Shown piece after piece: positions 52,337-62,473 of a DNA stretch of 64,000 bases; the stretch's first letter is position 1, and every line of letters starts with the position of its first letter. Source of the stretch: Gemmatimonas sp. (GTDB lineage Bacteria > Gemmatimonadota > Gemmatimonadetes > Gemmatimonadales > Gemmatimonadaceae). The stretch lies in contig NZ_JANPLK010000027.1 in NCBI RefSeq assembly GCF_031426495.1, forward strand, positions 82,892 to 146,891, read 5' to 3'. The position numbers and the translations under genes were made by a program. The notes beneath the pieces were generated by a model. It did no database searches. It was given only the letters and a program-made list of their open reading frames with translations, and was not told where the DNA came from.

Positions 52337-53176
52337 CTACGGGTTGGGCGTTGTACGCGGCGGCTGCTTGTCCACGTAGTACACCACGCCCGGCGTGGTG
52401 AACCGAGCGCCGGCCGAGTTCGCGGGCGTTGCCGGGAAGGCAATCGCCGTGATGATCGAGCCGGCGATGGTGGCGCCAGCAAGCGGGTCAACCGAAGCGC
52501 TACCGGCGGTACCGGCCGGAGCGGCGGCGCTGATGACCGCCGTGGTGGAACCGGCCGCGGTGACGCGAGCCGCGAAGGCACCCGTCGCGCGCGGGAGGTA
52601 TGCCGACACCGTGTTCAGTGCCACGTTCGCAAGCAACGGGGTGCCGGTGATGACGTCCGTGGTCGTCGGCGTGGCGTAGATATCGACGTTACCCACGTCG
52701 AGGCCGGCGTGAATGGCGCGAAACGCGATACCGGCGGGCGTGGCCGGCAACACGTCGTTGATCACCACGAGTCGCTGCTTCGGCGTTGAGCCGGGGCGGG
52801 CGTAGCCGAGGTGCAGGAGTGTGTAGTACTTACCGGCCTCGAAGGTGAGGGTGGTGTCTACGAGGATGTTCGTATTTCCGGCCGCCGATACGTCAGCACT
52901 GAACGTAAACACGCGGAGTTTGCGTGCCTTTGCTTCGGTGGGCTGGTAGTTGCCCTGACCAACGCTCCGGAACGCCACGTTCGCGAAGGTGATCGGCGAG
53001 TACGCGACCTGGTCAATGAAGCGCACGGTGGTGCTGAGCGTGTCGGGCACGGCGTTGATGTAGCGCACAAACGCGAGCGGCGGCGTGTTCGGTCTTGTGG
53101 GCTCATCGCTGGGCTCAGTGCAACCGACCATCGCCGATACTGCCACGCCAAGAAGGGAAAATCGGGAGAGCCGCAT
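52337..53176 (-). CDS. DUF4397-domain lipoprotein
   Basis: A 279-residue lipoprotein with lipobox MVGC (Cys19). It has the DUF4397 pattern of two beta-sandwich units: FVRYINAVPDTLSTTVRF, and AFRAIHAGLDVGNVDIYA, which resemble the paired repeats seen in DUF4397 proteins of Bacteroidota/Gemmatimonadota. The C-terminus is Ala/Thr/Pro-rich. Function is unknown; it is often linked to surface attachment and SusCD loci. It lies between the small lipoprotein gene and the plug-like gene. Confidence 0.8.
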   Translation of the reverse strand: MRLSRFSLLGVAVSAMVGCTEPSDEPTRPNTPPLAFVRYINAVPDTLSTTVRFIDQVAYSPITFANVAFRSVGQGNYQPTEAKARKLRVFTFSADVSAAGNTNILVDTTLTFEAGKYYTLLHLGYARPGSTPKQRLVVINDVLPATPAGIAFRAIHAGLDVGNVDIYATPTTTDVITGTPLLANVALNTVSAYLPRATGAFAARVTAAGSTTAVISAAAPAGTAGSASVDPLAGATIAGSIITAIAFPATPANSAGARFTTPGVVYYVDKQPPRTTPNP

Positions 53177-53247
53177 ATGGCTTGAACTCCGAGAGAAAGC
53201 GAAATAGGAACCAGCAACGCAGTCATCGCGCCGTAGCGCGCGGTGAC

Positions 53248-53703
53248 TCAGGATGAAATCGGTGGCTCGGGGGTTGGCAGACTAGCCGGATCGCCAAAGA
53301 TGTTCAGCGAACGAGCGAGCGTTGTCATGATCGCGACGGTAATTGCACCAACCAGCATGAGCGTTTTGAACTTGGAAAATTTCCGGGCCCGATATCCCAG
53401 AACGGCCTCTTCCGGAATGGATACTCGTTCACCGGTCCAGGTGGCCGAGTTTCCGCGCAGATCCGTCACGCGATACACGTCCATAACAATCGATCCGTCT
53501 TGGCGACTGATCACTTTTCCATCGATGCGATCGACCGACGAGCCGACCCGATCACCGAGAAGCAGGCGACCGCGATCATTGATCACGATGCCCGCCTCTT
53601 CGGCGATTTTCGGCGGTGTGGACTGCAGTGGGAGAAACGAGTAGCACCCGAACTGCGTCGCGAGCGCCAGCCCGCACAGCGCGAAGACTGCGCGGTTCGC
53701 CAT
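53248..53703 (-). CDS. Small lipoprotein, unknown function
   Basis: A 151-residue protein with a lipobox (ATQFGCYSFLPL, Cys20). The mature region has a beta-rich domain (GIVINDRGRLLLGDRVGSSV) and one hydrophobic helix near residue 120 (LMLVGAITVAIMTTLARSLN), so the C-terminus may re-enter the membrane. ATG 53703-53701 is chosen; earlier in-frame starts overlap the SusD gene. It follows SusD by 44 bases. Confidence 0.65.
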   Translation of the reverse strand: MANRAVFALCGLALATQFGCYSFLPLQSTPPKIAEEAGIVINDRGRLLLGDRVGSSVDRIDGKVISRQDGSIVMDVYRVTDLRGNSATWTGERVSIPEEAVLGYRARKFSKFKTLMLVGAITVAIMTTLARSLNIFGDPASLPTPEPPISS

Positions 53704-53747
53704 CACGGTACGAAAACGTGCGGGAGGAGGCGTTGGACGCGCCAGCA

Positions 53748-55388
53748 TCAGAATCCGTACGTGCTCACACCAGAACGGTTCGTGCCGTTGTAGTACGGCT
53801 TCTGTCGCGCCTGCATCTCCTGGTACGGAACCGGCCATTCCACCGGCGTACCCGAGACCAGATCGCCCCAGCCACGATTATCGGAGAACATGATGAAGTA
53901 GCCGCTGTAGGCCGTCTCCATCCGCTTCTCGTACTTCATCGCCTCGAGGAGACTTCCGCAACCAGTCACGGTGAACGACGGCGCCTGCGGCACGCGCGGC
54001 ACGCACGTCGCCAGGTTGGTCGAATACGGCGCGGTCGCGCTCGCGACGGTGCCGATCGCATCGAGGCCGTTGCGCACACGCGACACGTTCACGAGGGCGA
54101 TGGCGGCCGGAAGGTTACCGGTGCGGATGTATCCTTCGGCCGCCAGCATGTCCATCTCGGTCTTGGACATGTCGACGTAGTTGCCGATCGATCCAGCCAG
54201 GAACTGAGTGCCGTAGCGACGGTAGTCGTATTGCGAATCGCCCGGGCCCACCAGCGGGACATCTTCGCCGGTGGGGCGATTCCGCATGTAGACACCGGCC
54301 GGCGGCGCTGGACTTGGCGCGGTGGCCTGCTGCGCGGCGCGCGTCGCGCCCGTCGGCCAGCGACGATCGGGCGTCACGACCGTAAAGTTCCGACGCGCGT
54401 TCACCGGCGTCGCCAACCACGCGTCATACGCGCCAGATACGTCGGCCATGCCGAAATAGAAGTACGGCAACGCGTGCCAACCACCGACGGAATACATCTG
54501 CGAGAAATCATAGGCCGCGGTCCAGCCCGTCGTTCCGCCCAGTGAGATCACATGGTCGGCCGCAATGCCGTTCGTCGCATCGGCGATCACGGCATTCCAG
54601 TCGACCGCGGCGCGCGCGGCCGGCGTGCGCGGCACGCCCGCGCGGTATCGCGCTTTCAACGAGCGCGCGAGACGAACGAAGTTGTCACGCGTGAGGGAGA
54701 CGCCGCTGATCCACGTGGAGGGAAGTGGAAAGCCGTTGGCACCAGTAGTCGCGGCCGGACTGCTGGCGATGGCGATGGCGGAATCCAGCATGGTCAGCGC
54801 GGCGGTGGCCACGGCAACCGCTCCCGACAAACCCGGCACCTCATCGGTGGGAGTGGCCGGTGTGACAATCGCCGCCGAGTCGTAGGCGAGCGCCAGATTG
54901 CCCAACGCTTGGCCGATAATCAGAAAAGAAAACGCCTTGGCGCGGGCGTCCTGCGCCGGACTCCCGATTGTCTGCCCCGTCGTGGCGAGGCGATTGATCG
55001 CGGCAACCGCATTCGAACCCGTGCGTGAGACGCGCGAGAAGGAATTGAAGTTGGCAAGATTGCCGACCTGATTGTCGTTGCCGAGCTCGTTGGCGATCAC
55101 CGAGCGCGGGATCTGCGATCGCGCGGCCATGCCGAAGTTGGCAACCGACGCGATGTTCTCCCCGCCGAAGATCTTGGCTTGGGTGTTGACGGATTCGGTG
55201 GCGCGCTGGGGATTGTTGAGTTGAACACCGAGCCCCCCCACGACCCCTTCTACACCCGCCGGCGTGGCATACGCGCGCGCCACGTCCGGGTTGTTGATGT
55301 TGGCGACGTTCAGTGAGTCGCCACTGCAGGCCATGAGCCCCAGCAGCACACCACTGCCCGCGATATACTGCGAAACGTGCGTACGCAT
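53748..55388 (-). CDS. SusD/RagB-like substrate-binding lipoprotein
   Basis: A 546-residue outer-membrane lipoprotein (lipobox LMAC, Cys21) of the SusD/RagB family. It forms the lid of the SusC channel. Family features are helical TPR-like units in the N-terminal half (for example FSFLIIGQALGNLALAYDSA) and the C-terminal YDYRRYGTQFLAG ... KTEMDMLAAEGYIRTG ... EAMKYEKRMETAYSGYFIMF ... GWGDL stretch. SusD proteins bind glycans, peptides or other nutrients. The gene is 67 bases after the SusC gene. Confidence 0.93.
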   Translation of the reverse strand: MRTHVSQYIAGSGVLLGLMACSGDSLNVANINNPDVARAYATPAGVEGVVGGLGVQLNNPQRATESVNTQAKIFGGENIASVANFGMAARSQIPRSVIANELGNDNQVGNLANFNSFSRVSRTGSNAVAAINRLATTGQTIGSPAQDARAKAFSFLIIGQALGNLALAYDSAAIVTPATPTDEVPGLSGAVAVATAALTMLDSAIAIASSPAATTGANGFPLPSTWISGVSLTRDNFVRLARSLKARYRAGVPRTPAARAAVDWNAVIADATNGIAADHVISLGGTTGWTAAYDFSQMYSVGGWHALPYFYFGMADVSGAYDAWLATPVNARRNFTVVTPDRRWPTGATRAAQQATAPSPAPPAGVYMRNRPTGEDVPLVGPGDSQYDYRRYGTQFLAGSIGNYVDMSKTEMDMLAAEGYIRTGNLPAAIALVNVSRVRNGLDAIGTVASATAPYSTNLATCVPRVPQAPSFTVTGCGSLLEAMKYEKRMETAYSGYFIMFSDNRGWGDLVSGTPVEWPVPYQEMQARQKPYYNGTNRSGVSTYGF

Positions 55389-55455
55389 CGAATATCCTCA
55401 AGAGGCTGTGCACAGCGCGCCGCGGGAGGTCCCGGGCGCGCTGCCCACGTCAGGG

Positions 55456-58400
55456 TCAGAAGCTCGTGCTGAGCGAGAAGGTAAAGGTGCGAAGATTCGG
55501 GAAGCTCGCCGAGTCGATGGCATTCAACACACCGGAACCCAGCGACCCGCCTCCAACGCCAACTTCGGGATCAAAGCCCTGATACTTGGTGAACGTGAAG
55601 ACGTTACGACCAATCAACGCGACGTTCCAATTGCCGATGCCGGCGATCGGACCAACCCGGTAGCCTACCGAGAGCTCACGGATCTTGACGAAGCTCGCAT
55701 CTTCGGTGGTGTTGTTGTTCGGTGCGAGCACGTCGTACAAGCCGCCGATACCACCGGTCGACACCGCCCGGAAGTAGTAGCCGATAGGCCTCGCGTCGGC
55801 CACGGACTTCCCAGCCTGGTCGGCATCCCGGTGCATGAAGTCGCCAAGCGACCACTGGCGCGCGCGATTCCAGACGTCCTTGCCCACGGTTGCATCGAGA
55901 AGGCCGTACGCGGTGACGCGCTTGTAGCGGAAGTTCTGCGCTGCTGACCACCGGAAGGCCGGAATCGCGTTGCCGACCGGCAACACGGGCACGGTGCCGT
56001 TGGCATCGCGCTCGAGGATCGGGAAGCCCCAGTTGAGCGCATCTGCGGTCGTGCCACCCTTCCACGGGGCGTCAGCTGCCGGCAAGCGCGTCATCCACAA
56101 ATTCTTCGTGATGCCGTCGGCGAGCGTGTTCCCCTGTCCCACGTAGACGACGAAACCGTCCGAGTTGCGCTGGAAGTCGAGGCCCGAGCCGCACCGCGCC
56201 TGGAAGTCGGCGGGGAGCTGACCGCATTCCTTGACGAACTTGCGGCCGTAGATCTGCCCCATGTTTCCGCCCTGCACGATCTTGAACATCGTCTCGGAGC
56301 CTTGGAAGCCATCGGCCGTCTGGAAGTACTCCGGGATGTCCAGTCGAGAGATCACCGACGTGGTACGATCGTAGTTGAAGCGCACGGAGTAATCCACGTG
56401 ACGCGAAGCCACGAGCGGCACGTTCAGCGAGACTTCGAGCGTATTGTTGGTGAGCTGGCCCGCGTTCGTCCACTGGCTGGCAAAGCCGGCCGCGGCGGGA
56501 GGCGGCGGCTGCAGCAGCTGGTCGTTGATGACGTTATTGGAGTGGGTGACCGTGAGCCCGTACTTGCTGAACAGCTCGAGGTCCATTCCCATCTCCTTTT
56601 CCGTGGAGACCTCGGGCCGCAGGTTCTTGTTGCCCAACTGATTCGGGTTGAGCGCGCCACCGGCACCAATGGTGAAGGTTTCGTATTGCGCCGTAAAGTT
56701 CGGGCGGTTACCCGCCTGCCCAATCGAATACCGGAACTTGAGATCGGAGATCTGGTTCACGTTGAACCAGGGCTCATCAGACAGGCGCCAGGCGAACGAG
56801 GCGCGACCGTAGGTCTGCCATCGGTTTGCCGCGCCAAACAGTGAGGCGGCGTCACGACGCACCAGGGCGCCTACGATGTAACGACCCTTGTAGTCGAGGT
56901 CGAGGTTGGTGAAGAAACCCAACTGACGAACCGTTTCGTTGAATCCGGAGGTGAAGAACTCCTGAATCGTGGCGTCAGGGTCACGCAAGCCCGGCACGGC
57001 GATGTTGTTGCCGCCCGTGGACTGGCCGATATCGTTCTGCGTTTCGTACAGGTACCGCAACGTGAGGCGCGACGACAGGTTTTCGTCGAACCAGCTTTTG
57101 CGCGCCGACACATTGCCGGAGGCGTTGAGCGAATACGACCGATTGGCACTCCGGCGATTCTGACCGAGGTTGGTAGCACTCAGCGCCGCCGTGCGGTAGC
57201 CGCGATCCTGCTGCGACTCCTGGAAGTTGTTACGCGCATCGTAGCCGAAGTTGAACTCGCCATCGAGCCAGCTCAGCGGGGTCCACCGCGCCGTGGCGTT
57301 GCCCACGAACCGATCGATGCGGTTGAGCGGCTGGAAATTCTGGGCGTTGTACGCCGGATTGAGATTCCCAAGGCCCTGCGCATTCGGGTTCGAGCGGATG
57401 TACAACCGGTCTTTCGAGTCGGTCGCGAACAGATTGACGAAGGCGGGCATGCGCGTAAGCGCGAACCAGCCAGCACCGTTGTTGTAGTCGAGGGCGTTGG
57501 AGTAGTTGGAGCGCAACGAGAAGTTCACATTGCCACCCAACTGCTGGTCGATGTTCATGCGTATAGAGTTACGCGTGTATCCCGGCAGCAGCTTCACCGA
57601 GCCTTCCTGTCGCAACTGATTGACGGAAGTGAAGAAGTTGGTGCGCCCCACGCGACCCGTGGCATCGAGCGTCGAATTGATGACCTGTCCGTTGGTGACG
57701 AACTGTCCGATCGGGTTGTAGACCTTCGGGAATTCGTTCACCTGGAACAGCGTGCGCGACAGCAAGGCGCCCGGATTCCGGGCAATGCCACCGTCATTAC
57801 TGAACGTGGCGGCCGGCAAGGAGAATTCGTTACCGTCGTTGTTGATGCGGTACGCTTCTTGGTAGATGTCCACCGTGCGTGAGCAGTCGGCCGCACCGGA
57901 CACGGCGACACAAAAACGGGAGGCCGTTTCGTCCATCAGCATGAAGTGCGTGCTGGGATACTCGTACTCGCGCTCGATATCCGACAACCCGTATTCGACA
58001 TTGGCGCGGAACTTCACGCCTTCGCTCTGATTCTTACCCGAGCGCGTCGTAATCTGGATGACACCGTTGCCGGCGCGTGAGCCGTAGAGCGAGGAAGCGG
58101 CAGCACCCTTCACGACTTCGATGTTCTCGATGTCCTGCGGATTGATGTCCTGCAGGCCACCCTGCGAGACCACGCCGTCGATGATGTACAGCGGGTCCTG
58201 ACCGCGACCCGTCGCGTTGATCGACTGGGGGCCGCGCAACAGGATCGCCGGCGCCGTGCCCGGGCGGCCCGAGGCCGACACGATGTTGGCGCCGGCCACC
58301 TTACCCTGCAGCTGCGAGAGCGGGTTGGAACCCGGCACCGGCATGTCCTTTTCGCTGACCTGCGCGACGGAGAAGGCCAGCTTCTTCTGCTCCGTCCCGG

Positions 58401-58776
58401 CGGTCACACCGGTGGTGACGACTTCCTGCAGGCGATTGATATCCTTCGCCAGCGTGTAGTCAAACGACTGCGGGCCCGCCTTCAAGGTGATGGGCTTCGC
58501 ATCAGCCTTGTAGCCAATCGCGCGGGCACGAAGCTGCAACGCCTGCCCTCGCACGCGATCGCCCGGGATCGTCATGGTGAAGCGACCCGCCGCGTTGGTA
58601 CCCACCGAGATGGCGAGTTCAACGATGTAGACGTTGGCGTTTTCAATGGGATCACCGAACTCGCTCTTCACGGTTCCAGTGATAACGGCCGGACCCTGTG
58701 CCTGCGCCACGACGGGCATCAGCAACAGGGCAACGGCGATAGGGACCTGCGACAGCCACCGCATAAATCTCGACAT
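55456..58776 (-). CDS. SusC/RagA-family TonB-dependent outer-membrane receptor
   Basis: A 1106-residue beta-barrel transporter. The signal peptide is SQVPIAVALLLMPVVAQA. A carboxypeptidase-regulatory-like domain (ITGTVKSEFGDPIENANVYI) comes first, then a TonB box-like EVVTTGVTAG, the plug (PLYIIDGVVSQGGLQDINPQ, VKGAAASSLYGSRAGNGVIQ) and a 22-strand barrel ending in LRTFTFSLSTSF, with the C-terminal Phe required for assembly. It imports the SusD-bound nutrient using TonB energy. The ATG at 58776-58774 (MSRFMRWLS) gives the best signal peptide. The 543-base upstream gap contains its promoter region. Confidence 0.94.
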   Translation of the reverse strand: MSRFMRWLSQVPIAVALLLMPVVAQAQGPAVITGTVKSEFGDPIENANVYIVELAISVGTNAAGRFTMTIPGDRVRGQALQLRARAIGYKADAKPITLKAGPQSFDYTLAKDINRLQEVVTTGVTAGTEQKKLAFSVAQVSEKDMPVPGSNPLSQLQGKVAGANIVSASGRPGTAPAILLRGPQSINATGRGQDPLYIIDGVVSQGGLQDINPQDIENIEVVKGAAASSLYGSRAGNGVIQITTRSGKNQSEGVKFRANVEYGLSDIEREYEYPSTHFMLMDETASRFCVAVSGAADCSRTVDIYQEAYRINNDGNEFSLPAATFSNDGGIARNPGALLSRTLFQVNEFPKVYNPIGQFVTNGQVINSTLDATGRVGRTNFFTSVNQLRQEGSVKLLPGYTRNSIRMNIDQQLGGNVNFSLRSNYSNALDYNNGAGWFALTRMPAFVNLFATDSKDRLYIRSNPNAQGLGNLNPAYNAQNFQPLNRIDRFVGNATARWTPLSWLDGEFNFGYDARNNFQESQQDRGYRTAALSATNLGQNRRSANRSYSLNASGNVSARKSWFDENLSSRLTLRYLYETQNDIGQSTGGNNIAVPGLRDPDATIQEFFTSGFNETVRQLGFFTNLDLDYKGRYIVGALVRRDAASLFGAANRWQTYGRASFAWRLSDEPWFNVNQISDLKFRYSIGQAGNRPNFTAQYETFTIGAGGALNPNQLGNKNLRPEVSTEKEMGMDLELFSKYGLTVTHSNNVINDQLLQPPPPAAAGFASQWTNAGQLTNNTLEVSLNVPLVASRHVDYSVRFNYDRTTSVISRLDIPEYFQTADGFQGSETMFKIVQGGNMGQIYGRKFVKECGQLPADFQARCGSGLDFQRNSDGFVVYVGQGNTLADGITKNLWMTRLPAADAPWKGGTTADALNWGFPILERDANGTVPVLPVGNAIPAFRWSAAQNFRYKRVTAYGLLDATVGKDVWNRARQWSLGDFMHRDADQAGKSVADARPIGYYFRAVSTGGIGGLYDVLAPNNNTTEDASFVKIRELSVGYRVGPIAGIGNWNVALIGRNVFTFTKYQGFDPEVGVGGGSLGSGVLNAIDSASFPNLRTFTFSLSTSF

Positions 58777-59319
58777 GCTCAGCCCTCGGCGCATCTGAAG
58801 CCGGAAACGGGGGAGAGAAAGCTCACCGGCGGGAGTGGAGATCCCGCCGGCCGACAAACCCGACCACCTGCCTCCGCGGAGGACAGCCAGCCAGGGTACT
58901 GCACCGGTCGCTCGCGCGAATCGCGTGCGCGCCGGGGAACACCAACCGAAAACCTGGCGGACAACCCGCTGCAGCGCGGCGAGGCGCGCATGCTGGTTGA
59001 TCGCGAAGGTGGATGTCGAGGGACGAGGGACGCGCTGTCCGCATGGGACGAGGCGACCGAGTTCGGGATTGTCCCCCCGACCGTTCTTCTTGTCCCACCA
59101 TTAGAACCGCAATAGTACCGTTCGCGTCACATGTCGGCAATGCCGCATCACAGAACGAGGGACCGGACGGAATCACTGTGACAAAACACCGCGCCCGATC
59201 GAAGAAAATCGATCGGGCGCGGTGTGTTTTGTAGTCATCGACGACGAGTGGCTTTAGCCCTGGCCGCGCTGGCCGTCAATCGATGATCACTATTTTCCGA
59301 GGATTGGATTGGCCGACGC
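58777..59319. other. 543-base intergenic region upstream of the SusC gene
   Basis: No gene is supported. It contains the 5' leader and promoter region of the SusC gene and the terminator of the next minus-strand gene (59187-59224). A 12-base palindrome CCTCCGCGGAGG lies at 58871-58882. Nothing else is recognised. Confidence 0.6.
59187..59224. terminator. Strong terminator downstream of the small barrel gene
   Basis: A 16-base stem CACCGCGCCCGATCGA / TCGATCGGGCGCGGTG with a six-base loop (AGAAAA), 96 bases after the minus-strand stop at 59320. On the minus strand a T-run (TTTTG) follows the stem. It ends transcription of the small barrel gene before the SusC promoter region. Confidence 0.85.
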
Positions 59320-59988
59320 TCAGCGACGCGATAGCGGCGCCGGCGTCCAGTTGAATCCAATGGCGAACGTGTCCTGCGCCCCGGCGAGCTCCGAGCCCGT
59401 GAACGCCGCCGCCGCCCGCACGGCAAACTGCGAGTTCACCTGGAAATTTACGCCCAGGTCGAAGTTCAAGCTGACCTCCGACTGACTGCCGTCGTTGCGA
59501 CCACCGCTGCTGGCGATGTCGACCGAGGCACGGGGATGGACATACGGCGTAATGGCCATGCCCTGCTCGAGATCGAACGTGTGCCCGATGCTCACACCGA
59601 TCGGGATACGGACCAACGTGTAGCCACCACCGAACGCCGCGCCCGCGCCCGCCGTGAAGAGCAGATCGAGGGGCTGATCACCGCGCGCTCGCGTCAGCTC
59701 TTGACCGATTCCACCGCCCACGAATAACGCCAGGTTGTCGCTGCCCTTCCGGTCGGTCAGACCGGCATCGAGTTGCCAATGCCGACGCGGCTGCCACCCT
59801 TCGCGCCATTGGAACAGCGCCGTGGTGCCGGCACCGCTCGACACCGCAGCGGTATAGTCCCGCGTTGACGCGGTGGGCACCTGCATGGACGGATAGTTCG
59901 ACGCCTGCGCGTCAGCGCGTTCGGTCACGGTGCAGGCGGCCACCACCGCGCCAAGCGTGAAGGCCACGGTCATACGCAACGTCATCAT
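59320..59988 (-). CDS. Small outer-membrane beta-barrel protein
   Basis: A 222-residue exported protein. The signal is RMTVAFTLGAVVAACTVTERADAQ; its lipobox-like VAAC suggests a possible lipoprotein. The body has alternating hydrophobic strands and Gly/aromatic-rich hairpins (LFQWREGWQPRRHWQLDAGL, FTAGAGAAFGGGYTLVRIPI, SLNFDLGVNFQVNSQFAVRA), as in OmpA/OmpW-like eight-strand barrels. No functional site is recognised. A terminator lies 100 bases downstream. It is divergent from the GWxTD gene. Confidence 0.75.
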   Translation of the reverse strand: MMTLRMTVAFTLGAVVAACTVTERADAQASNYPSMQVPTASTRDYTAAVSSGAGTTALFQWREGWQPRRHWQLDAGLTDRKGSDNLALFVGGGIGQELTRARGDQPLDLLFTAGAGAAFGGGYTLVRIPIGVSIGHTFDLEQGMAITPYVHPRASVDIASSGGRNDGSQSEVSLNFDLGVNFQVNSQFAVRAAAAFTGSELAGAQDTFAIGFNWTPAPLSRR

Positions 59989-60160
59989 CGATCAGGCTCC
60001 GGGGTACAGGAAAGTCAGAAAAGGAATCGGCAGAAATCAACGCCAGCCCACCGTGGTTCGCCACAGCAAGTCGGGACGAACGCGTGTCGTGCAGTTCACT
60101 ACGCGTGTGACGGCCCACAGATTCTTCCCTGTGAATCCGATCCGGCAGTCTCTCTCTTCA

Positions 60161-62473
60161 GTGACGCGTCTCGCGCCTCTTACCACCCAGGCTCGGCTTT
60201 GGTCCACCCACCTGCTGCATTCGCTGTGTGTGGCGGTGGCCGCGATCACCGTGCGTCCGCTGCCAACGGTGGGCGCGCAGGAACGCCCCGCGGCATCCTC
60301 GGCCGAAATCGACTCGCTGATTCGGCAGGGGCTCTCCCTCGTGGCCAAGGGAGACACCGCCGAGGCGCTCGAAGCGCTCGAACGGGCGACCGATCGCGCC
60401 CCACGGAATGTCGAGGCGCTCTACCAGCGTGGGCGCCTGCTCACGCGTACGACGTCGTTGGGCTTCAACAATACGCCGCGCCAAGTGCTCGCCTGGCGGT
60501 TGCTCAATCGCGGCGCCGATCTGGCGCCGCGCGATGCGCGATTTCTCCTCGAACTCGCACGGCTGCGGCTGCGCACGCCGCTGTTGCGAGCCGACGCCGA
60601 GCGACTGCTCGGCAAGGCCGTGACGGTGGCCGTCGCCGCAGCCGACACGACGATGATCGCCGAGTCATCGAGTGAGTTCGGTCGTCTGTACGAGCGACGA
60701 TACCGCACCACGCGCAAGCGGCACGTTTATATCGCGAACATCTTCTTCGATCAGTATGCCGCGCGGAACCGCCTGCACTACGTGCGTGAGTTTCTCGAGC
60801 ATCAGATTCGCCCCATCGACAACGCCGGTGCTGCCGATCGCGCCGAGGCCGACCGGCTCTACCGATTGGCCCTCTCGGTCGATCCCGAGCATGTCGCGAG
60901 CGGGGTCGGTTTGCTTGGCCTGCTGTACGACGAACAGCGCTACCCCGAGATGCGGGCCGTGGCCGCACCGTTTCTCACACGCGAGTACGACATCCGGCAT
61001 CCGAACCCGATTCCCGGCGAGGCGGACGTGGCATCGGTGGCGACGGTCGCATTCGCCGATGGACTCGCTGCCGCCAGGCTCAGTGCGCCCGCCGACGCGC
61101 AACGGGCCTTTTCCGTGGGGCTGGCCCGGCTGTCCCCGCGCGAGCGTCGCGACCTGCTCGATATCTCCCGACTGCTCACGCGCGGCGACAGTGTGCGCGT
61201 GGCGGGGCTGAACGACACCGCGCGTGACGCCACCGTCCGTTCGTTCTGGGAAACGGCCGATCCGCTGATCAGCACGCCCGAGAATGAAGCACAGCTCGAG
61301 TATTTCGCCCGTGTCGCCGTCACCATGCTGCGCTACGACGATGCCGAGCAAGGCGTGCGTGGATGGAGAACCGATCGCGGCACCATCGTGATTCGTTATG
61401 GCGAGCCGCCGGTGGAGGTGTTGCTGCCGCCAGCGAATGACATTTCAGCGCGCGACGTGACCGGTCGCATCGTCACGGTCTTCTCTTATCCGGCGCTCGA
61501 GCTGGAATTCGTGTTCGCCGGACCGCCGGCCATGAACTCGGCGGGCTTCGCTGGCGACTTTCGCGACGTCGCCGATCAGCGTCGCAATGATGAGCCCTTC
61601 CGACTCGACGAGATGGCGGCCCGAACACGCGTCGATTCGATGAGTGTGCAGGTGGCACGCTTTCGTGGACGCAGCGCCAGTGAATACCAAGTGCTCACGG
61701 CGGCCGCTGCGCGGCCAGCGCGCTTCTATGACGGAGTGGAGATCGACCGTGGCCAGCTGTCGATCCGGTCGTTCCGCGGATCGCCGGATCGCCTGCGAAT
61801 GGTCGACTCACAGCAGGTCACGGTCGCGCTTCCGGCGTCGCGCCCCGTGGAATATCTCCGGCTCGACACGCTGCCGGTCGGCGACCACCGCGTGCGTATC
61901 GAAGTGGTCGACCCCAGCGTGCAGTCGGCCGCGGCGCGGGCCAATGTCTCGGTCACGCTGCCCGCCATGCGCGACACGTCCCTCGCATTGAGCGATGTCT
62001 TGCTCGGCACGCGCACACCCGAAGGCATGGGCCGTGCACTGCGGTCACTGGCTGATGCGGGCGTGCGTCCTTTATACGGTACGCGCATCGCACCACGAGA
62101 CACCTTTTCGCTGTATGTCGAGGCGTATGGTCTCCGCGCCGATGCACGAGGCGATGTGCAGATCGAGATCACCTTGGCGGTCACGTTGCTGGAGATCAAT
62201 CGCTCAGGGCCAATCATCGAGCGATGGATGGGAAACCTTGCTGACGTTGTAGGACTGACGCCCGAGGGTGACAAGCAACTCGGCATGCGGTTCAACCGAA
62301 CAGAACGTCTCGACGGTCGCGATCGTGTGCCGCTACTGACGTCCATCGGTATGGGTACGGCCCCGAGCGGCCGCTATCGGCTCGACGTGCTGGTGCGCGA
62401 GATCGGCAGCGACCGTCGGGCGCTGGTGTCGCGCGAATTCACCATCGGCTCCATTGGAGAATCCGGGAAATGA
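60161..62473 (+). CDS. GWxTD-domain protein with TPR-like repeats
   Basis: A 770-residue protein. A signal-like hydrophobic region (SLCVAVAAITVRPLPTVGAQ) is followed by TPR-like helical repeats (residues 45-220; GDTAEALEALERATDRAPRN) and then a GWxTD domain near residue 405 (GVRGWRTDRGTIVIRYGEPP), a beta-sandwich domain found in Gemmatimonadota, Acidobacteria and related phyla. The C-terminal 300 residues are beta-rich. Start is uncertain: GTG at 60161 is used, GTG 60107 and GTG 60251 are alternatives. The stop overlaps the next gene by 4 bases (ATGA, 62470-62473), so they form one unit. Confidence 0.75.
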   Translation: MTRLAPLTTQARLWSTHLLHSLCVAVAAITVRPLPTVGAQERPAASSAEIDSLIRQGLSLVAKGDTAEALEALERATDRAPRNVEALYQRGRLLTRTTSLGFNNTPRQVLAWRLLNRGADLAPRDARFLLELARLRLRTPLLRADAERLLGKAVTVAVAAADTTMIAESSSEFGRLYERRYRTTRKRHVYIANIFFDQYAARNRLHYVREFLEHQIRPIDNAGAADRAEADRLYRLALSVDPEHVASGVGLLGLLYDEQRYPEMRAVAAPFLTREYDIRHPNPIPGEADVASVATVAFADGLAAARLSAPADAQRAFSVGLARLSPRERRDLLDISRLLTRGDSVRVAGLNDTARDATVRSFWETADPLISTPENEAQLEYFARVAVTMLRYDDAEQGVRGWRTDRGTIVIRYGEPPVEVLLPPANDISARDVTGRIVTVFSYPALELEFVFAGPPAMNSAGFAGDFRDVADQRRNDEPFRLDEMAARTRVDSMSVQVARFRGRSASEYQVLTAAAARPARFYDGVEIDRGQLSIRSFRGSPDRLRMVDSQQVTVALPASRPVEYLRLDTLPVGDHRVRIEVVDPSVQSAAARANVSVTLPAMRDTSLALSDVLLGTRTPEGMGRALRSLADAGVRPLYGTRIAPRDTFSLYVEAYGLRADARGDVQIEITLAVTLLEINRSGPIIERWMGNLADVVGLTPEGDKQLGMRFNRTERLDGRDRVPLLTSIGMGTAPSGRYRLDVLVREIGSDRRALVSREFTIGSIGESGK

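Noticed and set aside
53616..54545. 309-codon plus-strand frame across the SusD gene end
   Set aside because: Antisense shadow with His/Arg-rich composition; the SusD frame carries clear family features.
58871..58882. Palindrome CCTCCGCGGAGG upstream of the SusC gene as an operator
   Set aside because: A single short GC palindrome without a second copy or conserved position; expected often in a GC-rich genome.
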